Position numbers and translations under genes: made by a program. From the NCBI GenBank assembly GCA_018257865.1, contig JAEUBA010000025.1, forward strand, positions 186,001 through 250,000: a DNA stretch of 64,000 nt, read 5' to 3'. Within the stretch, counting starts at the first letter, position 1. The number at the start of each line of letters is the position of its first letter. The notes beneath the pieces are model-generated. The model did not search any database, was not told the DNA's origin, and worked only from the letters and a program-made list of their open reading frames with translations. This stretch comes from Stereocaulon alpinum. Lineage: Eukaryota > Ascomycota > Lecanoromycetes > Lecanorales > Stereocaulaceae. Positions 23,530-34,039 of the stretch are shown piece by piece.

Positions 23530-24517
23530 GGTAGAAGTTTGAGCTCCAATGCTTTAGCAAGGCTTGCGCAGGTTGTAGGTGGGGACCCTGTACGCTGCAT
23601 CGCCTCCTTGTCTCCAGCCCCGTCCACTCCCGCCTAGTGAGGATTGTCTCCATATTGGTGGACCAGTCTTCAAGCCCGGTATACGTTCGTTCTAAGCCAT
23701 GACGGTTGGCCCACCTCGCCAGGGAGAAGTTTTTATTTCTGAGAAGGGCCCCACCGTTAGCTCTAGGACCGCAACAGGGGGTGACATAAGTCATTGAAGT
23801 TCCGAGGTTTCCCCGGGGCCACCCCTAGGGGCCCTACCAACATCTAGGGGGTCACCCCCAAGGTAGTCCCCGTCCCCCGGGCAAACCTCGGAACTTCGAT
23901 GACTTATGTCCCCTGTAGCCGTGAACATGTGATGACTAAGCAAGATGCGTCACATTTTCGCTGTCAGTCTTCACCCGCAAGCCCTTCTATGGAGCTACCA
24001 TATCTTTCTTGGATAGGGGATGAGTATCATCTTCTTGCTATCCTTAGTAGTCCCTCCAACTTCAGACTGGCTTTGGAATCCTTGCAGGACTCTTACGACG
24101 AAAGAAGTCATCTGCCAGCTGCATTTCCTGAGCTGACCTATAGGACTCATTTGCCCTGCAGTTCATCAGTGATCGATCCTAGTTGGGATTGCCATGCTGG
24201 GCGCCTAGTCCCAAGGTCTTGCTAGGCTTCTTACGCAGGAGTTCTATTGCAATCCTTCACTCAAGCCTTGGCTAGAATTGCCGACCGTTCATCACAGACT
24301 CCTTGGGAGCGCATATCGGACAAGACCTGGCTTATGGACCTTTGAGATGGGCAATATGCCTGAGTGAACTTTCAAGGCATACAACCTACGAAGTCTATCT
24401 AAATCCTTGTCAGAGCTGCTTCGCAGTCCTTGTCGAGAGACTACTAGAGGGACTGCGCGGAGCCGAGTCATTGGAAACCCTCCATCACGTAGGCGCTACC
24501 TGACACATTGTCTCACG
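23530..24517. other. Intergenic, contains an inverted-repeat element
   Basis: Holds the 141-bp inverted-repeat element described separately and the promoter of the F-box-like gene. Plus-strand open frames at about 23900-24500 have no recognisable content. Confidence 0.45.
23775..23915. mobile_element. Short non-autonomous inverted-repeat (MITE-like) element
   Basis: A 141-bp unit bounded by CAGGGG and CCCCTG. Its outer arms are imperfect inverted repeats of about 42 bp: the left arm reads ACATAAGTCATTGAAGTTCC, the right arm in reverse complement ACATAAGTCATCGAAGTTCC, and the match continues through GAGGTTT to CCCGGGG with two or three mismatches. The 55-60 bp core is itself rich in CCCC/GGGG blocks that can pair. 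There is no coding capacity. CAGGG ends recall hAT-type elements, but the flanking 8-mers (GACCGCAA and TAGCCGTG) do not match, so no target duplication is visible and the superfamily is undecided. Confidence 0.6.
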
Positions 24518-25940
24518 ATGTCTGGTGCGAGACTCCCTGCGGAACTCATTGATCTCGTAGGTGTGACTTTGATTGGGTCCTTTGCAACGATGAGATCTAT
24601 TCAAATGACCATTGCGTACTATGAAAAGCACTTTTCAACCCCCACCCGCTTCGGTGGCTGACTGGGCATTCATCTAGATTGCTCTTTGCGTCGAAGATGC
24701 ACAGTGGCAGGACAGCAGATACACGGCTCATCCGATCCAGGTGGTCGAAATAGAATGTACGGCATTACTCGCAAATTTCCGCCTTGTTAGTAGAGCCTTC
24801 TGCCGTAGTGCATCTCCACTTCTCTTCCGAGAGGTGAATGCTACGTTGATATCTCGTATCACCGGCACATTCCGACTTAGACCTTTGACCAAACTCCTTG
24901 AGCTCTCTCGAGGCTCATTCGCCCACTACGTGAAAGCGATCTCTGTCGGTTTAGGCGGAATTTACCAAAGAAATTATGAATCGGCGGCAAAAAGCTACTT
25001 CGAAGATTTGGAGACCATACTGCCAGCTTGCCTTCCCAGCTACCACCAGCTACAATCACTTTATATATCTGGGCCTTGGTCTTGTGCAGGCTCCGCGCCA
25101 GACCCACAATTTCCTGAATATTTCCGGCATACGTTAAGGATCAGTATCGTGAACGCACTAAGTCACGTTCCACTTCCGTCTCTTGCAGAGCTATCACTGG
25201 AGCTTCCCCTAGCACACGACTTCGCGGCTCTGTTTGAACGTTCTCAACATAGATTATCTGGGATCCCTATTGCACGTACAACAGCTTTCGAGGAGGTTCT
25301 GGAAGGACTTTATCATCTTGACGTTACCATTACAGATAACAGCGGCCCTGGTGGCCAGCGTTATTTCACGAAGCCGTCATCCGGGCCCCAAATCGCGTAT
25401 CCGAACCCAAAGTACGCTCCTGGGCTCTTCAGATATGTAGAGGCAGCGCCGAATGTGAGATTTCTACGCATCAGAGCTACGCATGTCGTCGATATGGACT
25501 TGTGCAGTTTCACAAAATTCCGCAATCTTCATGTGCTAGAGCTGAGGAATCTCAAGGTTTCTCTTGATCATTTCCTCCACATCATCGAACAGAATATGGA
25601 CTCCCTTCGTGCCATCGATTTGGAGGATTTCCAATTGACGAGTGGCACCTGGGAACACTTTCTACTCAGGCTCTGCTCCGTTCCATGCCTGGACTACTTT
25701 GAAATCAGTGGCTGCAGCTATGACAAGGATGGCCTCTCAGCTTGGTTGGTTCCACAGGGTTTGCACATCTTTGACAACGTTCGAGCTATCGAGACCAAAA
25801 GTTTTAGGGACTATCATGCTTTGGGCAACTTGCAACGTCAAATCATGGCCAATCGTGCGGCTGCTGGACTTCCACAGATGGATGAACACGATTTCCAGTA
25901 TACAAGTTGGGTGCCTTTGGAAGAGGTCGAAATTCTGTGA
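24518..25940 (+). CDS. F-box-like protein, function unknown
   Basis: The proposed model has exon 1 at 24518-24560 (start MSGARLPAELIDLV) and exon 2 at 24754-25940, giving 409 aa. LPAELI followed by LANFRLVSRAF and PLLFREV is the layout of fungal F-box domains, which recruit substrates to SCF ubiquitin ligases through Skp1. The rest has irregular leucine-rich strands (LRIRATHVVDMDL, LHVLELRNLKVSL, LRAIDLEDF, LDYFEISGC), like the LRR-type C-terminal regions in this class. The 393 codons from about 24763 on are secure. The first exon and the 193-nt intron rest on frame fit and on completing the F-box motif, so they are tentative. Confidence 0.66.
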
Positions 25941-26605
25941 CTTGACCTGGGAAGAATATCAGCTCTGAAGATGAATCTTTCCCGGCTCTATTAGAATCTC
26001 AATCCTAACCTATTGAACCAATGATGTACCTCATACTACATCATGGAATGAGCGTCCAAAATTCTTATTTTACCGCTACCAGAGAAGCCATATGTACGGC
26101 ACTTCTCAATGCGTGACATGGAAAATAGTGCTGAAAAATGTTCGAGGCTATTCTTACTTGTCAGCCTGAGCTTTCACCTGATTGATATTCTGCTCATATA
26201 ACCACATACAATCATTGATAAGGTTGCCTAAGATTGACATAGCCCCACGACTCCGCCCACATGATGCGCCAAGATCTCCGGGGCATCAGGCGACGCCAAA
26301 CTGGGCAACATAGGCGAATTGGTTCTAACCATATTGATCATAGTAGTGGTTGGCTGCATGACTTCGTCTTACAGTGGCTTGCGCTGGCCAATTGAAAAGT
26401 GGCCGGGCTTCCTGACATGCTGAAACGGGATTCATTTACGCTTGGCTTAGGCAACAAGATTACCGCTGATTTCGCCTCGTCAATTCAGCAACACCATCCC
26501 CAATAAAGGCATCGAATCTAACAAAGTGTTCAGCTGCCCCACGGCTGCTTTTGCGTTTCTTTGTGCCTCACATCTTCGGACTGTGATCAGTCCTTGTAAT
26601 ACGCA
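25941..26605. other. Intergenic, no gene seen
   Basis: About 660 bp between two same-strand genes. Pyrimidine-rich stretches just before 26606 suit a promoter. No other feature is seen. Confidence 0.45.
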
Positions 26606-28960
26606 ATGGTCTTGCCAGCCCAATTCCAGCTAGGCCTCGAACTCACTAACATCGTCAATCCAGTTAGCCAAGCTGTCTCAGCGCTTGGTTCCCTGGCACT
26701 GGTGGACGCCATCCGGAAGTCGGGTTCTGATTTCATCACAGAGACGAAGTTGGCTTCTTGGATCGGCAGACATCGCATTGCTCTGCCCATTAAGACGCAC
26801 TTCCGCGAAGCAGTATCAAAGGCAGACCAATCTGTGATATCAAGATATGTCGACATCATCCTTGAATCTGGTTCGGGACCAACCGTCCAAGAGTCACTCA
26901 AAAACCCTGCTCTCTTCTCCATGGTAATTCAACTTTCAGCACTCGCGTTCTCACAAGAGGATGAGCCACTCTCCAACGCTATTGTTGAAGCCATCGGAAG
27001 AATCGTCCAGGAGTCTGGCAGAGACCACGATCTAGTACCAGACTACGTAGCGCTACTAGGAACTGTGCGAGCTTGCCAACAGCAGACTGTGGCCTGGCGA
27101 TGGTCCTGGTTGTTCGAATCCGTTGAGTACAAGATACAGGAGGCGTTACGACCCGCAAAGGGGAACACCCCTAAAAGACGAAAAGTAGCCACGACCACAT
27201 ACTCCGCTGAATCGGCGATGAAGCGCTGGCAAAGCCTTCAGCAACGTTGTTTGCCATTCCCAGTATTACAGGCTTTGTTGATGTGGTTGCAAGCCTTGCA
27301 GAGTCTTCCAGAAAACAGGCTTCTACATCTGAGGTGTGACAGTGGAATCAGCACTGTTGTTGTGTGGTGCCACCATATTATAGGTCTAAGCTTGGTTGTG
27401 AAAATTGGTGGGTGCGAAATCCGCTTTGGTGATGCACCTGCGAGTATTATTGTTGAGGAGAGCGAAGTTGAAGAGGTAGGAGCAACTTTGATGGACCCAA
27501 AAGGGCCGAGTGAGCCCTTGTTCACGTTGACGGATAATGATGGGAATCCAATCATTGGATCTGAGATTCGAGCGGAAGCATGTGGCTATGGCCTTGAGGT
27601 GCTAAAGCGAGCTGGAATACCTCAAGACGACACGCAACATTGCCTAGAAGAGGTCATAGCCGAGAGCCTTAAGATCGCCAGACGCAGCAGCAACTACTTG
27701 CCAAGATGCGCTGCAAATGATGCATCAACAGAAGCCAGGGAGGATAAAGCTAGCTCTGGCCATCTTGAACCATACTTCCCGACAGAGGAAAGAATCTTGC
27801 AAGCTGGTCGCTTCGTCTTTGCACAAAGCTTGCTCGACTTGCCTAGGATCGAGAGGCTCATTGTTTCTCCTGTCCACAGGAAAGGTATAACGTGGCAAAG
27901 AACTCTATCCAGGCTAGATGCAGTACTCATCACATTTGCGCGAATTACCGAAAATGACTTGGAGATGTGCACCAGGATGCCTCTGTCTCTAAGTGTGCTT
28001 GAGCTTTCAGATTGGGCTGGGGACCAACCTCCAGTGTCCGATCCCAGAGATATAGATCTGCTGATTTCATTCGAGATACTCTCACATCTCCTCCTAGGTC
28101 ACATGTTCTCCCGGGAATATGTCAGACCTGCTGTTCTTATCAGTGGGTGGGGTTGGAGCATCTTCTTCAATTCTGTCGATGCAGTCGATCCTGCGGATAT
28201 CTCTATCAATACGATGCGAGTACTGTGTGGGGTCCCAACCCTTCGAGGTTTTCGAAGAGCTCGTATAATTGATGGTCCAACCAAGACGAGAGTGTCTTTC
28301 ACCACAGCCAAGACAATTAACAAAGACCCAAGGATGGATTTTTTTCCTGGAATTAGCACTGCGAGAAGAGGAAAAACTCTGATTGGATACCACTCTGATG
28401 CTTTCCAAGTTACCCAGACTTTCAATTGGAGGTCTATGGGTCGGATCGAGAAGAAGCACATCTTAGGTTTCCGTCAGATGCAAGAGCAGTGCCTCCAAAC
28501 TGATCTGCTAGCCAATTGTCAGCATGATACAATTGGCTCCAATGTGCCAGAATGGGTAGACAACAATACTCACTATCCACACTGCGGGTCCAGGTCCCTG
28601 TCTGACAACAAAATATTCGACCCACATGAAGCACGTACCATCTACACTGGAAATTGGCCGCATGACAGTGCGACCCTTGGAACATCTCTGGAAAGAGTAT
28701 TCACCAAAAATGCCTTGGTGGTGGACAGCGCAATCTCAAATAGGAAGTCCCAGGCCTCAGCCTCTCCAGCCAAAACAGCCTCAGTATGGTTCTTTTATGT
28801 TTCTGCAAGCTCAGCGGCACGGTGGCTGCAATTGGATGACATGTGTAACTACTGTGTAGATGGCCCTTTCCAATTGATGATGAGGGGTCGACATACCTGC
28901 ATTGAATGTGCGACTAACAGAACCGGGGCTAGTTCTAAGAATGCACTACTTCTGTTGTAG
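26606..28960 (+). CDS. Large protein of unknown function (784 aa, intronless)
   Basis: A single uninterrupted frame of 784 codons. I do not recognise a named domain. The N-terminal 170 residues are hydrophobic-helical (LELTNIVNPVSQAVSALGSL). A basic patch TPKRRKVATTT near residue 195 resembles a nuclear localisation signal. The middle has strand-rich text (GLSLVVKIGGCEIRFGD). A conserved-looking block VLISGWGWSIFFNSVDAVDP follows near residue 510, then a region with several Cys and His (HYPHCGSRS, CNYCVDGPFQLM, HTCIECAT) at the C-terminus. I believe similar proteins occur widely in ascomycetes without annotation. It lies 0.6 kb from the TGCGCA repeat domain. The lack of introns contrasts with its neighbours. 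The start at 26606 is the first ATG and the frame has no earlier in-frame ATG nearby. Confidence 0.75.
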   Translation: MVLPAQFQLGLELTNIVNPVSQAVSALGSLALVDAIRKSGSDFITETKLASWIGRHRIALPIKTHFREAVSKADQSVISRYVDIILESGSGPTVQESLKNPALFSMVIQLSALAFSQEDEPLSNAIVEAIGRIVQESGRDHDLVPDYVALLGTVRACQQQTVAWRWSWLFESVEYKIQEALRPAKGNTPKRRKVATTTYSAESAMKRWQSLQQRCLPFPVLQALLMWLQALQSLPENRLLHLRCDSGISTVVVWCHHIIGLSLVVKIGGCEIRFGDAPASIIVEESEVEEVGATLMDPKGPSEPLFTLTDNDGNPIIGSEIRAEACGYGLEVLKRAGIPQDDTQHCLEEVIAESLKIARRSSNYLPRCAANDASTEAREDKASSGHLEPYFPTEERILQAGRFVFAQSLLDLPRIERLIVSPVHRKGITWQRTLSRLDAVLITFARITENDLEMCTRMPLSLSVLELSDWAGDQPPVSDPRDIDLLISFEILSHLLLGHMFSREYVRPAVLISGWGWSIFFNSVDAVDPADISINTMRVLCGVPTLRGFRRARIIDGPTKTRVSFTTAKTINKDPRMDFFPGISTARRGKTLIGYHSDAFQVTQTFNWRSMGRIEKKHILGFRQMQEQCLQTDLLANCQHDTIGSNVPEWVDNNTHYPHCGSRSLSDNKIFDPHEARTIYTGNWPHDSATLGTSLERVFTKNALVVDSAISNRKSQASASPAKTASVWFFYVSASSAARWLQLDDMCNYCVDGPFQLMMRGRHTCIECATNRTGASSKNALLLL

Positions 28961-29544
28961 CAGAAAATGATTGGATACGGTATCACGTCTTAGAAATGGT
29001 CATTAAACGGCACCGCAATGGATATATTTCCGTAAGGTTACGAAGCGGACAAGTTATTCTGTCTTCAAGTCTTGAAATTAGTTTTGGTGAAAATCCATCG
29101 CAGAATAATACAATGACCCTAGAAACGTTCTATGTATGGTACTGCTTACAGCTATCACAACTATACGGTGCAAGTGCATACTCGTTCTTAGCCCTTCCCA
29201 CTTCTTCGACGCCTTGGACACATCTACGACTTTCCTCGGCATTTGGAGTCTCTGCGCCGTGTTGCACGCCTATGTCTTGCATTTTGTATCGTCTGCAACA
29301 GATATCGTTCATCTCTAGATATCGGATACACTTCTATGCGAGCGGGACTTTCTTTGCACATGTCTCGGCCTCTTCTTACTCGAATTGCGGAAGAAGTATT
29401 CAATATTTCGAGTAGCTCTGACGAGCAGAGTGCTGTCTATGAAAGAGGGAAACTGACTTTGCAACATCTGGCTCTTGGAAACGGAACGGTGTACAAAGCA
29501 GTCGACGTACAAACATCATTGTTGTTGTTCACAGCAGATATGTA
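28961..29544. other. Transition into the repeat domain
   Basis: No gene seen. TGCGCA-type hexamers are absent until about 29548, so the left border of the array is sharp. Confidence 0.5.
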
Positions 29545-29705
29545 CAAGATGCGTACTCGCGATTCGTATTGCGCATCAAGACCACGCACTGCGCGAATTG
29601 CAGTGTATGTCTAACACGCAACAATGCGCAATGTGTAGAGTGTGCACAATACACGTTGTGCACAACAAGTGTGAAGTGCGCAATACGCAAGGAACCCGGG
29701 ATGCG

Positions 29706-30450
29706 TATTCGACATCGAAGTACACATTTAAGATGCGGACTTAATCTAGAAGTTGCGTGTTCGATAAAAGTATTGTCCTAAATCCCTATGCGCAGTTGAG
29801 CTATTAATTGTACTGCGTTTTGCTGCACTGCGCATTCAAGATGCGCACTCGATGTTGAGGTACGCATTCAACTTGCGGTCTCTTTATAGAACTTGCGCAT
29901 TCATGTAACCCATTATCCTATATCGCTTTGCGCAATTCAGCTATTATGTGTATTGCACACCGGTGCGCATTCTCAATGCGCATTCCGACCAGGTTGCGCA
30001 CTTGAATTGCGCATTGCGCATTCAACATCCAGGTACGCACCTAATCTGCGTACTCTATCTGGAAGTTGCGCATTCTATAGAGCTATCGTCCCAGAATCCT
30101 TTACGCATATCAATTATCATGCGTATTGCACAGCGCCGCGCATTCAGAATACGCAGCCTTACTAGACTGCGCACTCGAGATACGTATTACACACACACTG
30201 ACCTCAGATGCGCATTAAATCTATGTATTGCGTAAAACGTAGTATATGCCTAGTGCGCAATGATACGCAAAGCATACGGAACCAATGCGTAAAATGTGCG
30301 GAGTGCGCAACAAGTGCGGAGTGCGCAATGAGTATTCGATATCAAGGTACACACTCAAGTCGCGGACTCTATATAAAAGTTGCGTATCCCATTCTACTGT
30401 TATATAAGAGTCGTATGCGCAGCAATGCGCATAAACATGACGCATTTTGC
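29706..30450 (+). repeat. Sub-family A diverged tandem units
   Basis: At least four diverged copies of a unit begin near 29706, 29846, 30020 and 30332. Each runs: ATTCGA(C/T)AT-like start, AGGTACGCA or AAGTACACA, a TTGCGG/TCTGCG word, a CTCTATAT/TCTTTATAG word, then AAGTTGCG(C/T)(A/T)T and a T-rich tail. Spacing is irregular (about 140, 174, 312 bp), the last gap fitting two units. Confidence 0.65.
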
Positions 30451-30659
30451 CCAGATTGCGCACTCAGCTTGCGCATGCATGACAGGTATATTCAATAAGC
30501 ACAGAACGCGTACTCGAATCACATATTCAACTTGCGCACTCGAATGCTATATGTTCTTTGTTGCCTATGCTGACTCATACTACGCATTGCGCACAAAATG
30601 GACCTTCTGTTCAGAAAGGGTTGCGCGCCCTCTTGCGCATACAGCCTCACCTTAGGTAC

Positions 30660-32760
30660 CCTGAGTTGCGCACTCAACATATACACTAAGTCATATGTGC
30701 GCAGAGTGCGCACTCAATATACACACTCACCAGCTATAGTCAGAGTTGCGGATTTGTGTTATATTTATGTTATGCCTTGAATGCGCAGGAATGCGCAACC
30801 AAATCGTACACTCAAGTGTACTGCGCACGCGCAACTAATATAATACGCAAGGCTGCGCACCTAGATTGCGTACGCGTTTTCAGACTGCGCACGATAATCT
30901 CAGACTGTGTATCGCAATTATATCCATACTATACCTCAAATGCGCAGGAATGCGTACCCAGATTGGTATATACAAGAGTATCACGCGTGCGTAATCGAGG
31001 TGCGCACTCAAAATGCGTATTCAAGCTGCGCAGTCAGCACAGGCAGTCTGCTAGATATACCCTGAATGCGCACATCTCTAAACTTCGTACTTCGCCTTGA
31101 ATGCGCAAGAATGCGTAAGAATTCGCAGCCAGACTATACACCTAACAGCCGTGTGTTACGGATGCGGGTTCAAGCTGCGTATTCAATCCAATAATATACG
31201 CAATCAACATACGCACTCCACCAGACATGCTTAATTTGCGCATTATAATTGTATTCATACTATACCTTAGATACGCAGGAATGCGCAAGGCTACGTACCC
31301 AGATTGGGTACTGAACAGCCGTGTTGTTCGGAGATGTGTTCGGAGTGCGCAATACGCAATACGCATTCAAGATAAGCACTTCTCTAAGGACATCCAGAAA
31401 GCGCATTACACTTGTTACCATAATACGTCTTTAATGCGCAAGAATGCGCACCCACATTACATGCTCAGTATGTGCTCTCAAACGTATTGCGAATGCGCAT
31501 CCGTACTCAGACTGCGTATATAAGCTGCGCACTCAACACACCTACTCCACGAGATATACCGAGAGTGCGCATTGGAATAGTATTCATACTATGTCTTCAA
31601 TACGCAAGTACACAACCAAAATGCTCTTGCAACAGCCGACTATTGCGAATGCGTTTTCGGAGTGCGTACTGTGCACTGCGCATTTAACACACGCATCCGC
31701 CAGCTACACCTAGTGTTGCGCATTATAATTATGTCTATACTACGCTTTGAATACGTAAAAGTGCGCAAAAACACGCACCTGACATACATATCTATAACGC
31801 GCAAGGCTACACGCCTATATTGCGCATTCAGCGAGACTGCGCATTCAATATACCTACCCCATACACACACTCGCCAGATAAACACAATTTGCGCATTAGA
31901 AGTATATCCATACTACGCCTTGGATGCGTCAGAACGCGCAGCTAAATCATACTGTCAGGTCTATTGTGCATGACTCGTTGGACTGCGCATTGCGTATTGC
32001 ACACTCAACACATGTACACCGGGAGACATACGCTGAGTGCGCATTACATCAATACCTATAGTACGAATTGAATACGCATAAATGCGCACCCAAATTATAC
32101 TCTTAATTGTGTTGCGCATTCGTTATCTAAATGCGCAAGGCTGCGCACCTAGATAGCGCACTTATGTGTACTGCGTATATAAATACGCACAATCGTCAGA
32201 CACTTTCAGCTTGCGCATTACAATTTTTTCCATACTATACTTTCAATACATAAGATTGCGCAAGAACGCGCAGTAAGATTATACTCTTAGGTCTATTGCG
32301 CACTTAGACTGCGCACTGCCTATTACGTATTCAACACAAGTACTCCGCCAGCTATACTCAGAGTTGCGCACTCGATTTATATCTATACGATGCCTTAAAT
32401 GCGCACGAATGTACTAGTATGCGCAAATAAATTGCGTACTCAACAGCTGTGTGTTGCGGATGCGTATTCGGAGTGCGTATACGAGATACCTCCTCAATAT
32501 ACACTCGCCAGCTATGGTCAGAGTTGCGCATTTGATTTCTGTATATACTATGCCTTTAATGCGCAGAAATGCGCAAGATTACGCACCTAGACTGCGTATT
32601 CCGCACCAAATACGCACAATACGTGTTGCGCATGCACTTTTAGATACGTTTTCAAGCACTCTGCCACATATTTTCAGACTGCGCGTTACTTTTATAGCTA
32701 TATTATTGCTTGAACGCGCAAGAATGCGCAAGACTGCGCAGCTATGTTGCACACTCAAAT
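30660..32760 (+). repeat. Sub-family B: 13 tandem monomers of about 161 bp
   Basis: Monomers are marked by the words CCATACTAT-CCTT followed by a hexamer cluster. First hexamers start at 30782, 30941, 31102, 31272, 31435, 31601, 31752, 31925, 32073, 32247, 32400, 32560 and 32715, giving spacings of 148-174 bp (mean about 161). Within the cluster, hexamers repeat at +10, +20 and +33. Monomers are well diverged from each other, so the array is old or mutated. Confidence 0.85.
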
Positions 32761-32769
32761 GTATGGCGT

Positions 32770-34030
32770 TTGCGTATTCGGACTGCGCAGTAGGTCAATG
32801 GAGTGCGCAAAAGATCTGAGTACGCAATGCGCAGAATGTTTATAGAGTGCGTAGGAAGTTGGCTGAATACGCAACAGCAAGTACGCAATACCAAAGTATT
32901 ACGTATAACGTCAACCGCCTGCGCAGAAGGACGGCGTTCTGCGCAAAAGATAAATATAGTATTTAATATATACAGAGTACGTAATGCGTAAGTAAACGCA
33001 TAGAATTAGTCGAGTACGTAATAGGTTGCGGAGTACGCAGAATACTTATAGAGTGCGCAGAAAACCAAGTAATTACGCAGGTTATACTACTGCGTATGAG
33101 ACATATCAAGTACGCAGTATATACAGAGTACCTAATACGCAAGTATACGTATAATAGTAATGCATTGCGCAGAAAGCTGGTGGAATACGTATTATATACG
33201 GAGTGTGTAATACGCAACGAAAACGTAATAACGAGTGGAGCGTTAGCTGACTGCGCAGAAGATCAGCGTATTGCGTAAAACATTAGTAGAATATATAATA
33301 TGTGCGGATCACGCAATGCGCAAGTATACGTGCGGAGATAGTGTAATACGCAGAAGGTTAGTAGAGTGCGTAAAGACTAGTGCTGTGTCAGCTAACTGCG
33401 CAGAAGGTTAGCTAACTGCGCAAAAGATTAGCAGAATATACAATATATACAGAGTACTCAATGCGTAACTATGCGCATAGAATTGGTGAATATATATTGA
33501 ATTAGTGTAGTACGCAATGTTAGATACGGAATACCTAACGAATACACAGAGTAACGGTCAGCTGCGCGAAAGATAAAGGGAGTATATTATATACGGAGTA
33601 TGCAATGCGCAAGTATACAAATAGGATTGGTGGAGTGCGTAGTAGCTTAGTAGAGACACAGCTGCTAAGTGCGCAACGGATACTGAGTGCGCAGAATACC
33701 AACCAACTGCGCAGAAGGTTGGCGGAGTGCGCAAAAGATAAACGGAGTACACAGTATATATAGAGTACACAATACGCAAAGAATGTGTAAAGATTAGCGG
33801 AGTACGCAGTATATCGGGTATCTACGCAGAAGATCAGTCTGATACGTAAAGGATGAACGGAGTACGCAGTGTATGCGGAGTAGGTAATACGCAAGTATAC
33901 GTATAGAGTTAGCAGAATACGCAATGCGCAAAGAAGACGCAGAGTACGCAATACGTAAGAAATACGCAGAATGTCAGCCGCCTGCGCTGAAGGACGGTGT
34001 TCTGCGCAAAAGATATAGGGAGCGCACTTA
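32770..34030 (+). repeat. Sub-family C, TGCGCAGAAG-type units
   Basis: Repeats of words such as TGCGCAGAAGGTTAGC, GCGCAAAAGAT, GAGTACGCAGTATAT and ATACGCAAGTATACG. Two long copies (32919-32956 and 33977-34014) are almost identical over about 38 bp, differing by a few C/T and A/T changes and lying about 1058 bp apart. Confidence 0.7.
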
Positions 34031-34039
34031 AATAATACA

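Noticed and set aside
27112..27122. tRNA B-box-like word GTTCGAATCC
   Set aside because: Lies inside the 784-aa coding frame with no matching A box or cloverleaf around it. No tRNA gene was found in the window.
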